Shown here piece after piece: positions 16,467 to 27,047 of a stretch of DNA of 64,000 bases; within the stretch, counting starts at the first letter, position 1; each line of letters begins with the position of its first letter. The position numbers were made by a program, and so were the translations under genes. Source of the DNA: Sphingomonas hankookensis (GTDB taxonomy: Bacteria; Pseudomonadota; Alphaproteobacteria; Sphingomonadales; Sphingomonadaceae); the NCBI RefSeq assembly GCF_001619955.1, contig NZ_LQQO01000006.1, forward strand, positions 1 to 64,000. The letters run 5' to 3'. The notes under the pieces were generated by a model, which worked only from the letters and a program-made list of their open reading frames with translations, did not search any database and was not told where the DNA came from.

Positions 16467-17192
16467 ATGGCCGCCCGCACCGCATCCCGCCCAAAGCCCG
16501 CTGCGAACCGCCGCTGGCCCCGCCGCCTGACCGGCTGGGCGATCAAGGCGATCCTCGGCTTCGTCATCCTCTCGGTCCTCTGGGTGCTGATCCTGCGCTT
16601 CGTGCCGCCACCGATCACCCTCACCATGCTCGGCGACGTGCCCACCGGCCACGGCGTCACCAAGAGCTGGCGCCCGCTGTCCAAGATCGACCCCGACATG
16701 CCCCGCGCGGTCATCGCGGCGGAGGACAGCCGCTTCTGCGCCCATAACGGCTTCGACTACATCGCCATCGCCAACGCCGCCCGTCGCAATGCCGAGGGCG
16801 GGCGCATCCGCGGCGGATCAACCATCAGCCAGCAGACCGCGAAGAACGTCTTCTTGTGGCAGGGCGGCGGCTATTTCCGCAAAGGCTTGGAGGCCTATTT
16901 CACCGTTCTGATCGAGGCGATGTGGGGCAAGCGGCGGATCATGGAAGTCTATCTCAACGTCGCCGAAACCGGCATCGGCACCTATGGCGTCGAAGCCGGC
17001 GCGCGTCGCTACTTCAAGCACGGCGCCGACAAGCTGGGCGCGCGCGAGGCCGCCCAGATCGCCGCCGTCCTGCCATTGCCCAAGAAGCGCGCCGGCATCG
17101 CCCCGACCGGCTTCACCCGCCGCTACGCCCGCACGATCGAACGCCGCATCGCCATCGTCCGCCGCGAGGGGCTGGACAGCTGTCTCAAGTAG
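16467..17192 (+). CDS. mtgA: Monofunctional peptidoglycan glycosyltransferase MtgA
   Basis: MtgA polymerises lipid II into glycan strands at the inner membrane. The 241-aa protein has a basic N-terminus, one transmembrane segment (about 27-48, IKAILGFVILSVLWVLIL) and a GT51 domain with the catalytic Glu in AAEDSRFCAHNGFD, GGSTISQQTAKN and EVYLNVAETGIGTYGVEAGAR. There is no transpeptidase domain. It is a single gene flanked by dyad repeats. Confidence 0.95.
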   Translation: MAARTASRPKPAANRRWPRRLTGWAIKAILGFVILSVLWVLILRFVPPPITLTMLGDVPTGHGVTKSWRPLSKIDPDMPRAVIAAEDSRFCAHNGFDYIAIANAARRNAEGGRIRGGSTISQQTAKNVFLWQGGGYFRKGLEAYFTVLIEAMWGKRRIMEVYLNVAETGIGTYGVEAGARRYFKHGADKLGAREAAQIAAVLPLPKKRAGIAPTGFTRRYARTIERRIAIVRREGLDSCLK

Positions 17193-17208
17193 CTGCCCCC
17201 GCCCCAAA

Positions 17209-17366
17209 CGTCATCCCGGCGAAAGCCGGGATCCATGGTTACGAAACGTCAGCGGCTCCATCGAACCGGCCCGTATCCATGGATTCCGGCCTTCGCCGGA
17301 ATGACGAGGCAGGGCATAGGAAGTACCTGCCAAAGCACGTCACCCCAGCCTCCGCTGGGGTGACGC
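17209..17366. repeat. Cluster of dispersed dyad repeats after mtgA
   Basis: Three elements occur in a row: GTCATCCCGGCGAAAGCCGGGATCC (about 17210-17234), its inverted partner GGATTCCGGCCTTCGCCGGAATGAC (about 17280-17304), and CACCCCAGCCTCCGCTGGGGTG (about 17341-17362). The first two face each other across about 45 bp, giving a larger inverted structure. They lie between the convergent mtgA and the gene at 17390. Confidence 0.8.
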
Positions 17367-17389
17367 TTGTCTCCGGTCAGAAAACGACG

Positions 17390-17638
17390 TTACTTCGTCG
17401 CCCGCTCAACCGCATCGCCGGCCTTGTCCGCCGCATCGCCGACGCTCTTCGCCGCCGACGTCACCGCACCGGTCCGGGCGTTGTCGTTGTTCGCGTTGTT
17501 CAGCAGGAAATAGGCCCCGACGATCACCGCCAGCAGGATCGCCAGCCCGATCAACAACCCGCCGCCCGACCCGCGCCGCTCGACGATCACCGTCTGCGGC
17601 GCGCCATTGGGGTTGGTTTCGATCCGATCGGGTTCCAT
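17390..17638 (-). CDS. Small single-span membrane protein, unknown function
   Basis: The 82-aa protein has an N-terminal polar part (MEPDRIETNPNGAPQTVIVERR), one transmembrane segment (about residues 28-45, LLIGLAILLAVIVGAYFLL), an Asn-rich turn NNANNDN and an Ala/Lys-rich helix [31 protein letters not shown] precedes the ATG. No family was recognised. It is downstream of ybaB on the same strand with a 76-nt gap. Confidence 0.72.
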   Translation of the reverse strand: MEPDRIETNPNGAPQTVIVERRGSGGGLLIGLAILLAVIVGAYFLLNNANNDNARTGAVTSAAKSVGDAADKAGDAVERATK

Positions 17639-17714
17639 GGCCTCTCTCCCTCAATGATGGATGAGCCCAAGAACCGTCACGCCCGCCGCTTGTTCCAGCA
17701 GCGTTCCGAACCGC

Positions 17715-18038
17715 TCAGAACGGCAGCTTGAATCCCGGCGGCAGCGGCAGGCCGTTGGTCAGCTTCGACATTTCGGTCGAGCTCGCCGCATCCGCCTTTG
17801 CCCGCGCATCGTTGAACGCGGCGACGATCAGGTCTTCGAGCATCTGCTTTTCCGACGGCTGCAGCAGCGAATCGTCGATATCGACGCCCAGGATGCGCCC
17901 CTTGGCCGAGGCACGGACCTTGACCAGCCCCCCGCCCGATTGTCCGTCGACCTCGATCGTGTCGAGGTTCGCCTGCGCCTTGGTCAGTTCGTTCTGCACG
18001 TTCTGCGCCATGGCCATGATGTCGTCGAGATTCTTCAT
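17715..18038 (-). CDS. ybaB: YbaB/EbfC-family nucleoid-associated protein
   Basis: The 107-aa protein has the YbaB pattern: MKNLDDIMAMAQNVQNELTKAQANLDTIEVDGQSG, then VKVRASAKGRILGVDIDDSLL and LEDLIVAAFNDARAKAD. Family members bind DNA as dimers. The ATG at 18038 overlaps the dnaX stop by 4 nt, and the dnaX-ybaB pairing is conserved in many bacteria. recR, often third, is not here. Confidence 0.93.
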   Translation of the reverse strand: MKNLDDIMAMAQNVQNELTKAQANLDTIEVDGQSGGGLVKVRASAKGRILGVDIDDSLLQPSEKQMLEDLIVAAFNDARAKADAASSTEMSKLTNGLPLPPGFKLPF

Positions 18039-19681
18039 CGCGCGATACTCCCGTCGCTGCGTTGCCAATGATCGAGGGTGGCGTCCGGAAACGCCGCCAG
18101 TGCCGCCTGTACCAGCGGCGAGTTGAGGACCTGATCGCGCTCCGATTCCGCCTTGGCCGTTTCCTGTTCGCGCAAGGTCGGTTCGCCCGTCCCCTCGCCG
18201 ATCAGAACGCGCCAATGGCTGCCGGTGATCCCCTTCAGCGCATTTTCCAGATCACGGGTGAAGTCGGCAGGCAAGGGCCGCGCGCCGCTCAGTTCGATCA
18301 GCTGCGGCTCCAGCCGGATCAGCCGCGCGCAATTGCGAAACTGCGCCTCCAGCGAATGCCGCCCATGCTTCGATAGCAGCTGGGCGACCTGTTCGGCCGT
18401 CTCCGGCACCGGATCGGCCACCGCCACCGGTTCGGCGGCAGGCGCGGGCGCCGGCGCAGGAGGCGCGCCCATCGCCGGAACCTGCCCCGCCGCCAACTGC
18501 TTCGCCAGCGTCCCCGGATCGGGCAGCGACGATGCATGGACGATGCGCAGCAACGCCATCTCGCACGCCTCGATCGGCAACGCCGCGCGCGACACTTCCT
18601 CATGCCCCTTCAGCAGCAACTGCCACAGCCGGTGCAGCATCGGGAACGACAGCGCGCTCCACCCGTCGAACGCCGCGCGCTCCTCCGCCGACTGGCCCGG
18701 TCCGCGATCGCCGCCGACCTTGACGATCGTCACCGCATGCACGGTTTCGAGCAGCGTCCGCAGCACCGACGCCGGATCGACGCCCAGATCATATTGCGCC
18801 CTGAGCGCCCGCAGCGCCCCCGGCCCATCCGCCTTCAACAGCAGGTCGAACAGCGTCCGAATCGCCCCCCGATCCGACAGGCCCAGCATCTGCCGCACGG
18901 CATCGGCCCGCACGCCCTCGCCGTCCAGCCCGCCATGCGCGATCGCCTGGTCGAGGATCGACAGCCCGTCGCGCGCCGATCCTTCCGCCGCCCGCGCGAT
19001 CAGTTGCAGCGCCTCCGGTTCGGCCTCGACGCCCTCCGCCTCGACCACATGCGCGAAATGCCCTGCCAGCAGATCGGCAGGAATCCGCCGCAAATCGAAC
19101 CGCTGGCAACGCGACAGCACCGTCACCGGCACCTTGTGCACCTCGGTCGTCGCCAGCAGGAACTTGACGTGCGCGGGCGGCTCTTCCAGCGTCTTCAGCA
19201 GCGCATTGAACGCCGGCGTCGACATCATGTGCACTTCGTCGATGATGTAGATCTTGAAGCGCGCCGACACCGCGGCATAGCGCACCGCCTCGGTCATCTC
19301 GCGCACGCTGTCGACGCCGTTGTTCGACGCGGCGTCGATCTCGACCACGTCGATATGCCGCCCCTCGGCGATCGCCCGGCATGGCTCGCACACCCCGCAA
19401 GGATCGATCGTCGGCCCGCCCTGCCCGTCCGGCCCGATACAGTTCAGCGCCTTGGCGATCAGCCGCGCGGTCGACGTCTTGCCGACCCCGCGCACCCCGG
19501 TCAGCAAAAACGCATGCGCCAGCCGCCCACGCTTGATCGCATTGCCCAGCGTCGTGACCATCGCATCCTGGCCGATAAGCTGGCTGAACGTCTGCGGCCG
19601 ATATTTGCGCGCGAGCACGCGGTACGGCTGCGCCGCTGCAGGCTGTTCGGGGATATCGAGGGCGAGGAAGGAGTCGGACAT
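18035..19681 (-). CDS. dnaX: DNA polymerase III subunits gamma/tau
   Basis: This is the clamp-loader ATPase subunit of the replisome. The 548-aa protein has an AAA+ domain with Walker A GVRGVGKTS, a zinc site formed by the four Cys of NCIGPDG...DPCGVCEPC, DVVEIDAASNNGVD, IIDEVHMMS and SRCQRFDLRRI. The C-terminal half contains a Pro/Ala linker (PAPAPAAEPVAVADP) and a tau-like tail. ATG 19681 (MSDSFLALDI) was chosen over an upstream in-frame start at 19762. ybaB follows. Confidence 0.96.
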   Translation of the reverse strand: MSDSFLALDIPEQPAAAQPYRVLARKYRPQTFSQLIGQDAMVTTLGNAIKRGRLAHAFLLTGVRGVGKTSTARLIAKALNCIGPDGQGGPTIDPCGVCEPCRAIAEGRHIDVVEIDAASNNGVDSVREMTEAVRYAAVSARFKIYIIDEVHMMSTPAFNALLKTLEEPPAHVKFLLATTEVHKVPVTVLSRCQRFDLRRIPADLLAGHFAHVVEAEGVEAEPEALQLIARAAEGSARDGLSILDQAIAHGGLDGEGVRADAVRQMLGLSDRGAIRTLFDLLLKADGPGALRALRAQYDLGVDPASVLRTLLETVHAVTIVKVGGDRGPGQSAEERAAFDGWSALSFPMLHRLWQLLLKGHEEVSRAALPIEACEMALLRIVHASSLPDPGTLAKQLAAGQVPAMGAPPAPAPAPAAEPVAVADPVPETAEQVAQLLSKHGRHSLEAQFRNCARLIRLEPQLIELSGARPLPADFTRDLENALKGITGSHWRVLIGEGTGEPTLREQETAKAESERDQVLNSPLVQAALAAFPDATLDHWQRSDGSIAR

Positions 19682-19758
19682 TGGGGGTGTCTTAGCGGCT
19701 GGCGGCGGCGGTGTCGCCTGTCGTCCGCTACCGTGTGCCGCGGACATCGTCTTGGCAC

Positions 19759-20265
19759 TCAATCGAGGTCGACGACTACGCGATACCTGTCGCCATCCAG
19801 TTGCTTGAAGATGAGCGCGTAAGGAACAAGACTGGACTCCTGCCTATATCCAGCGAAACCTTCCTCGATAGCTTCGTCGACTCCAGGGAGGTTTATCAAT
19901 GCGGCGTTGTCACCATATCCCATAAATGCAAGTGGAATTCCATTGATGACTGGCCACTCGAATGGATTAAAGCAACGTACGCCAGGTGTTCGTGTTAGAA
20001 CTTCCTTTGCAAGCGAAATCTCTGCGCCAAAGATATCCACATCATGCAGTGTAGCAAGATCATCTTGGAGAAAACCTAAAAGACGATCCTCGGCAATGCA
20101 TCGTGCACAAACGGTCGGTCGTAGGGAAGTCGTGTAGATGTTACCCGTATATTCCCAGACACTTGCTCGCCGACACAGCTCGCAAACGTCTTGGGAACGT
20201 TTGAATGATATTTCGTCCACATACGCATTTGGGTTGAAGCGAAAGAACGGTTGATCAGCGTCCAT
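19759..20265 (-). CDS. CbrC-family (UPF0167) protein
   Basis: The 168-aa protein begins FFRFNPNAYVDEISFKRSQDVC and carries two CxxC pairs (Cys28/Cys31 and Cys53/Cys56 in VCARCIAED). That order of FxxxPNP-like start, CxxC and CxxCIAD matches the CbrC/YieJ family, known in E. coli for colicin E2 tolerance. The biochemical role is unknown. Base composition is visibly lower in GC than all neighbours, with codons such as AGA, ATA and TTA rarely used elsewhere in the window, which suggests recent acquisition. ATG 20265 is preceded by a GTG at 20268. Confidence 0.78.
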   Translation of the reverse strand: MDADQPFFRFNPNAYVDEISFKRSQDVCELCRRASVWEYTGNIYTTSLRPTVCARCIAEDRLLGFLQDDLATLHDVDIFGAEISLAKEVLTRTPGVRCFNPFEWPVINGIPLAFMGYGDNAALINLPGVDEAIEEGFAGYRQESSLVPYALIFKQLDGDRYRVVVDLD

Positions 20266-20375
20266 CACTACAGCTTGCTCGCCATACCAAATGTCCGCAA
20301 GCGAATTTTAGCATTGCCCGGCGGCACATACACCAAGACGCATAATTCGACGGGATAGCGGTGACGCCAATCCCC

Positions 20376-22232
20376 CTACGCCGCCAGCGCCTCCAACGCC
20401 TCGTTCGCCTCCATCCACTTCGTCTCCGCCACCTCGATTTCGGTATCGAGGCTCGCGCGGCGCTTCATCAACTGCGCCATCGTCAGCTTGGCCAGCGCAG
20501 GCGACGCCTGCCCCGCCATCGCCGCATCCAGGGCATCGCGCTGTTCGGTCAGCCGCGCCAGATCGCGCTCGATCGCCTGCGCCCCCTTGCGCAACACCTG
20601 CGCCTTTTCGCGCGCTTCGGCGGCGGCCTTGCGGTCGTTCTTCTTGTTGGCCTTGGCTGCCTTTTCCTTCGCCGAATTGCCCAGCACCAGCGCGATATAG
20701 TCGTCGATGGTCCCGTCGAACTCCTTCGCGGTCCCCTCATCGACCAGCACCAGCCGATCCGCCGTCGCCTCCAGCATATGCCGGTCGTGGCTGACCAGCA
20801 GCACGCAGCCGGTATAGGCGTTCAATGCCTGCACCAGCGCCTCGCGCGCATCGACGTCCAAGTGGTTGGTCGGTTCGTCGAGGATCAGCATGTGCGGCGC
20901 ATCCCGCGTAATCAGCGCCAGCGCGAGGCGCGCCCGCTCGCCGCCCGACAGCTTCCCGACCAATGTCGTCGCCTTGTCCCCCGAAAAGCCGAACCGCCCC
21001 AACTGCGCGCGGACGGCGGCGGGCGACGCGCCCTTCATCTGCCGCGTCATATGCTCCAGCGGGGTGTCGTCGGTGCTCAGTTCCTCCACCTGATACTGGG
21101 TGAAGTAGCCAACCTTCATCTTGCCCGCGGCGTTCATGTCGCCGTCCATCGGCGCCAGTTGCGCCGCCAGCAGCCGCGCCAGCGTCGTCTTGCCGTTGCC
21201 GTTGCGGCCCAGCAGCGCGATGCGATCCTCGGGATCGATGCGCAGGTTCAGCCGCTTGAGGATCGGCGTCTCGCCATAGCCGACACTCGCCATGTCGAGC
21301 GTGATGAGCGGCGGACGCAGCTCATCGGGATCGGGGAAGTCGAACGACAGGCTGGGGTCCTCGGCCATCGCCGCGATCGGCTTCATCTTGGCGAGAATCT
21401 TCAGCCGCGACTGTGCCTGCTTGGCGGTCGAGGCGCGTGCCGAGTTCTTGGCGACATATTCCTGCAGCTTGGCCCGCTGCGCCGCCTGGTTGGCGCGCGC
21501 CGCCTCCAGCTGCGCCAGCCGCTCGGCGCGCTGCTTCTCGAACGCGTCATATCCACCCGGATACAGCGTGATCTTGCCCTGATGCAGGTGCAGGATATGG
21601 TCGACGACGTTGTTCAGGAAATCGCGCTCGTGGCTGACGACGACGATCGTCGCTTTGTACCCTTTCAGGAAATCCTCGAGCCACATTACCGCTTCAAGGT
21701 CGAGGTGGTTCGACGGTTCGTCGAGCAGCAGCACGTCCGGCTGGCTGAACAGCAACGCCGCCAGCGCCACGCGCATCCGCCAGCCGCCCGAATAGCTCTC
21801 CAGCGGCCGGTTCTGCATCTCCTCGTCAAAGCCCAGCCCGACCAGAATCCGCGCCGCGCGCGCCGGGGCACCATAGGCGTCGATCGCCAGCAGCCTTTCG
21901 TGAATATCGCCTAGCCGGTCGGGATCGGTCACCGTCTCGGCATCGTGCATCAGCTTCGCACGCTCGACATCGGCTTCCAGCACGGTTTCGAACGGCGTCG
22001 CCTGTCCGGCCGGCGCTTCCTGCGCGACATAGCCCAGCCGACTGCCCCGCGGCATCTCCGCCACGCCATTATCGGGCTCCAACTGGCCGGCGATCACCCG
22101 CACCAGCGTCGACTTGCCCGCGCCATTGCGCCCGATCAGCCCGACGCGGCTGCCCGGCGGCAGCGCCGCACTGGCGTTGTCGAGGATCGTCCGCCCGCCC
22201 AGGCGCACCGTGATACCGTTCAGATTGAGCAT
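20376..22232 (-). CDS. ABC-F family ATP-binding protein (Uup/YheS type)
   Basis: The soluble protein (618 aa) has two ABC domains and no membrane segments. Members bind ribosomes or act in translation rescue. Motifs are Walker A GRNGAGKST and GRNGNGKTT, signatures YSGGWRMR and LSGGERAR, and two DEPSNHLD/DEPTNHLD Walker B boxes. An inter-ABC linker (DAFEKQRAERLAQLEAARANQ) and a charged C-terminal coiled coil (about 530-618) are present. ATG 22232 (MLNLNGITVRLGG) was preferred to a GTG at 22256. The exact ABC-F subgroup was not settled. Confidence 0.93.
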   Translation of the reverse strand: MLNLNGITVRLGGRTILDNASAALPPGSRVGLIGRNGAGKSTLVRVIAGQLEPDNGVAEMPRGSRLGYVAQEAPAGQATPFETVLEADVERAKLMHDAETVTDPDRLGDIHERLLAIDAYGAPARAARILVGLGFDEEMQNRPLESYSGGWRMRVALAALLFSQPDVLLLDEPSNHLDLEAVMWLEDFLKGYKATIVVVSHERDFLNNVVDHILHLHQGKITLYPGGYDAFEKQRAERLAQLEAARANQAAQRAKLQEYVAKNSARASTAKQAQSRLKILAKMKPIAAMAEDPSLSFDFPDPDELRPPLITLDMASVGYGETPILKRLNLRIDPEDRIALLGRNGNGKTTLARLLAAQLAPMDGDMNAAGKMKVGYFTQYQVEELSTDDTPLEHMTRQMKGASPAAVRAQLGRFGFSGDKATTLVGKLSGGERARLALALITRDAPHMLILDEPTNHLDVDAREALVQALNAYTGCVLLVSHDRHMLEATADRLVLVDEGTAKEFDGTIDDYIALVLGNSAKEKAAKANKKNDRKAAAEAREKAQVLRKGAQAIERDLARLTEQRDALDAAMAGQASPALAKLTMAQLMKRRASLDTEIEVAETKWMEANEALEALAA

Positions 22233-22256
22233 GGCCGGGCCGTTAGCAGTTTTCAC

Positions 22257-22512
22257 GGCACTTGCGAAGGGTGGCGGGAACGGCCTTTCCTACACGCCAT
22301 CACCGGCGCATGATCCGCCCCGGCCGCCCCCACGCGCCTGCTCTTTGACACGTCCGATCGCCTGCGCGCGCTTCGCTAGCCGCGCGCATTCAACCGCCCC
22401 AGACGTCATCCCAGCGAAGGCTGGGATCTCCCCGTGACGGCACGGGACAATCGCCGCGAATGCTGGATGAACCGTTATTGCAACTGAATAGCATTGTTTC
22501 GCTGACTATGTG
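22257..22512. other. Gene-free stretch with one dyad repeat
   Basis: No convincing gene was seen. A dyad element GTCATCCCAGCGAAGGCTGGGATC lies at about 22405-22429. The last 70 bases (near 22450-22512) are AT-richer than the surroundings and abut the 155-bp repeat array. Confidence 0.55.
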
Positions 22513-23134
22513 GCGAGTGTGAACTTAGTGAACTTTAACCGCCTCACACGGTCCGTACCTAAAGCCCGCCACGGGCAAAGCCCGTGTCGTCGGACGGCGC
22601 TTCAAGCGCCGCCGGCCGGCCGCGCCTGGAGGCTCGGCCTAGCTGCGCTACGCCTTCGCCCGGCGCGGCGAGTGTGAACTTAGTGAACTTTGACCGTCGC
22701 ACCTGGGCCCGTACCGAGGCCCGCCGCGGGCAAAGCCCGCGTCGTCGGACGGCGCCTCACGCGCCGCCGGCCGGCCGTGCCTGAAGGCTCGGCCTAGCTG
22801 CGCTACCCCTTCGCCCGGCGCGGCGAGTGTGAACTTAGTGAACTTTGACCTTCTCACACGGTCCGTACCGAGGCTCGCCACGGGCAAAGCCCGCGTCGTC
22901 GGACGGCGCCTCACGCGCCGCCGGCCGGCCGCGCCTTGGGGACGCGGCCTAGCTGCGCTAGGCCTGGCCCGGCGCGGCGAGTGTGAACTTAGTGAACTTT
23001 GGCCGTCGCACCCGGGCCCGTACCGAGGCCCGCCACGGGCAAAGCCCGCGTCGTCGGACGGCGCCTCACGCGCCGCCCACCGGCCGCGCCTCCTGCGGCT
23101 CGACGTAGCTGCGCTACGCCTTGCCCGGCGCGGC
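22513..23134. repeat. Four tandem copies of a ~155-bp repeat
   Basis: Units begin with GCGAGTGTGAACTTAGTGAA at 22513, 22668, 22823 and 22977, so the period is 155, 155 and 154 bp. Each unit contains GTCCGTACC or GCCCGTACC, the hairpin CGGGCAAAGCCCG, CGTCGTCGGACGGCG, the GGCGC/GCGCC dyad, GCCGGCCGG, and an ending CTAGCTGCGCTA...GCCCGGCGCGG. The copies differ at scattered positions. The last copy runs into the 3' end of the acyl-CoA synthetase gene, whose stop codon and last few codons lie inside the repeat sequence. The function is unknown. Confidence 0.93.
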
Positions 23135-24841
23135 AAACATCTGGCGCAGCTCGCTTTTCAAAATTTTCCCATTGGCATTGCGCGGCAGCACCGTGTCCGA
23201 GAACCGCACCGCCACCGGCACCTTGAACGCCGCCAGCCGCGCACGGACGAAGGCCTGCAGCTCCGCCTCGCTCGCCTCGCATCCCGGACACAGGTGGACG
23301 ACCGCCGCCGGCACCTCGCCCAATGCCGGATCGGGCACGCCGACCAACGCGGCATCGGTGACCGAAGGATGCGCGTACAACACGTCCTCCACCTCGATCG
23401 AATAGATATTTTCGCCACCGCGGATGATGATGTCCTTGGCGCGGTCGACGATGGTGCAAAAGCCCTCCTCGTCCAGCCGCGCCAGATCGCCGGTGCGCAC
23501 CCATCCGTCGACGAAGGTCTTGGCCGTCTCCTCCGGCGCGTTCCAGTACCCACGCACGATCATCGGCCCGCGCGCCCACAGCTCGCCGACCTCGCCGACC
23601 GGCCGTTCGGTCACGCCGTCATCGGCCATGATCTTCAGGTCGGCGACCGGCACCGGCGCACCGCAACTGGTCGGCCGCGCCAGATAATCCTCGCCGACAT
23701 GCTGCGTCACCGTCGCCATCGTCTCGGTCATGCCCCAGCCATTGCCGGGCAGCGCACCGAACACGTCGAAGATCCGCTTCACCAGATCGGGCGCCGACGG
23801 CGCGCCGCCATATTGCACGACCTCCAGCGACGACAGGTCGTATTTCTCGCGGTCGGGATGCTCCAGCAACTGCCACGCGATCGTCGGCACGCCGCCGGTC
23901 ACCTGCACCCGCTCCCGCTCGATCAGCGCCAGCGCCTCGCCCGCATCCCATTTGCGCATCAGCACCAATGTCGTGCCCCCGGCCAGCGCCCCCATCAGCG
24001 ACGCGCTGCACGCCGTCACATGAAAGAACGGGATGACCAGCAACCCGACCTTCGGCTCCGGCTCGGGTGGCATCTCGCCCCGCCGCAGATAGGACCTTGC
24101 CGCAACATAGGCCGCCGACAGGATATTGGTCGACAGGTTGCGATGCGTGCCCAGCGCCCCCTTGGGCCGCCCGGTCGTGCCGCTGGTATAGAAGATCGTC
24201 GCCGCATCGTCAGGCAGGATCTCGACCGCCGGCAGCGCAACCTCAGGCAGCGACGCATAGCCGCTACAATCGCCGATCGCATCCTCCAGCCGCCGGCAGA
24301 TCCCGCTCAGCGGCACCCGCGCCCGCGCGACCAGCACCGCCTCCAACCCCGGCATCGCGCGATAGTCGCCGTCCAGCCGGTCGTGCCGCTGCCGGTCGAC
24401 GATCAGCACCCGCGCGCCCGAATCGTTGACACCGAACGCCAGCTCCTGCGGGCTCCACCACGCGTTGAGCGGCACGCAGATCGCCCCGGTCGCGACGATG
24501 GCAAAGAAGGCCACCGGCCATTCGGGCATGTTGCGCATGGCCAGCGCCACCCGGTCGCCCTTCGCCACTCCCATCGCGCGCAGTTCGGCGGCGAGCGTCG
24601 CGATGGCGCGATACTGCGCCTCATAGGTCACGCGCTGGTCCTCATGGATCGTCGCCAGCCGATCGCCATGCGTCCGCGACAGCGCGATCAGCTGCGTCAG
24701 GTTCGCCGGCGCATTCTTCCACACCCGCGTCGCGATCCCGTCGATCGTCACCTGATCCATCTCGAACGGCTGGCCCGGCGCGGTCAGCGCACCCCGTACC
24801 GCCGCCATCGACATGCGCGGCCAGTCCGCCGGCACCGTCAT
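23114..24841 (-). CDS. AMP-dependent acyl-CoA synthetase
   Basis: The 575-aa enzyme activates a carboxylic acid to acyl-AMP and then acyl-CoA. It has the P-loop YTSGTTGRPKGALGTHRNL, GWGMTETMATVTQH (A5), the A7 box VDGWVRTGDLARLDEEGF, and near the C-terminus the A10 Lys in NANGKILKSELRQM. The substrate is not clear; class I acyl-CoA ligases for fatty or aromatic acids are likely given the neighbours. ATG 24841 gives MTVPADWPRMSM; a GTG at 24862 is possible. It is divergent from the fadJ-like gene. The last codons overlap the 155-bp repeat. Confidence 0.9.
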   Translation of the reverse strand: MTVPADWPRMSMAAVRGALTAPGQPFEMDQVTIDGIATRVWKNAPANLTQLIALSRTHGDRLATIHEDQRVTYEAQYRAIATLAAELRAMGVAKGDRVALAMRNMPEWPVAFFAIVATGAICVPLNAWWSPQELAFGVNDSGARVLIVDRQRHDRLDGDYRAMPGLEAVLVARARVPLSGICRRLEDAIGDCSGYASLPEVALPAVEILPDDAATIFYTSGTTGRPKGALGTHRNLSTNILSAAYVAARSYLRRGEMPPEPEPKVGLLVIPFFHVTACSASLMGALAGGTTLVLMRKWDAGEALALIERERVQVTGGVPTIAWQLLEHPDREKYDLSSLEVVQYGGAPSAPDLVKRIFDVFGALPGNGWGMTETMATVTQHVGEDYLARPTSCGAPVPVADLKIMADDGVTERPVGEVGELWARGPMIVRGYWNAPEETAKTFVDGWVRTGDLARLDEEGFCTIVDRAKDIIIRGGENIYSIEVEDVLYAHPSVTDAALVGVPDPALGEVPAAVVHLCPGCEASEAELQAFVRARLAAFKVPVAVRFSDTVLPRNANGKILKSELRQMFAAPGKA

Positions 24842-25022
24842 CCCTGCTTCGCTACCTGCCACGCAACCGCTCCTGACTATCTGTCGAAGGTCGGGTTTGC
24901 CCCGCTCCTTCCGCTTTTCATGGCCGACACTATTGATTGTCATCCCGCGAAAGGCAATAGAATGCAGCAACCCCGCCGGCGTTTAGAATGACCGGTATGG
25001 CATTTTATGGAGAAGATGCGAC

Positions 25023-27043
<2,021 letters not shown>

Positions 27044-27047
<4 letters not shown>

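Noticed and set aside
22513..23134. CRISPR array
   Set aside because: Units are 155 bp and nearly identical along the whole length, with no short repeat/variable spacer structure and no cas genes.
22648..23136. A 162-aa repetitive minus-strand ORF in the repeat array
   Set aside because: The period is 155 bp, not a multiple of three, so each copy is read in a different frame; no start site or family supports a protein.
22829..24991. A 720-aa frame opposite the acyl-CoA synthetase and the repeat array
   Set aside because: It is a shadow frame; repeats within it only reflect the 155-bp DNA array.
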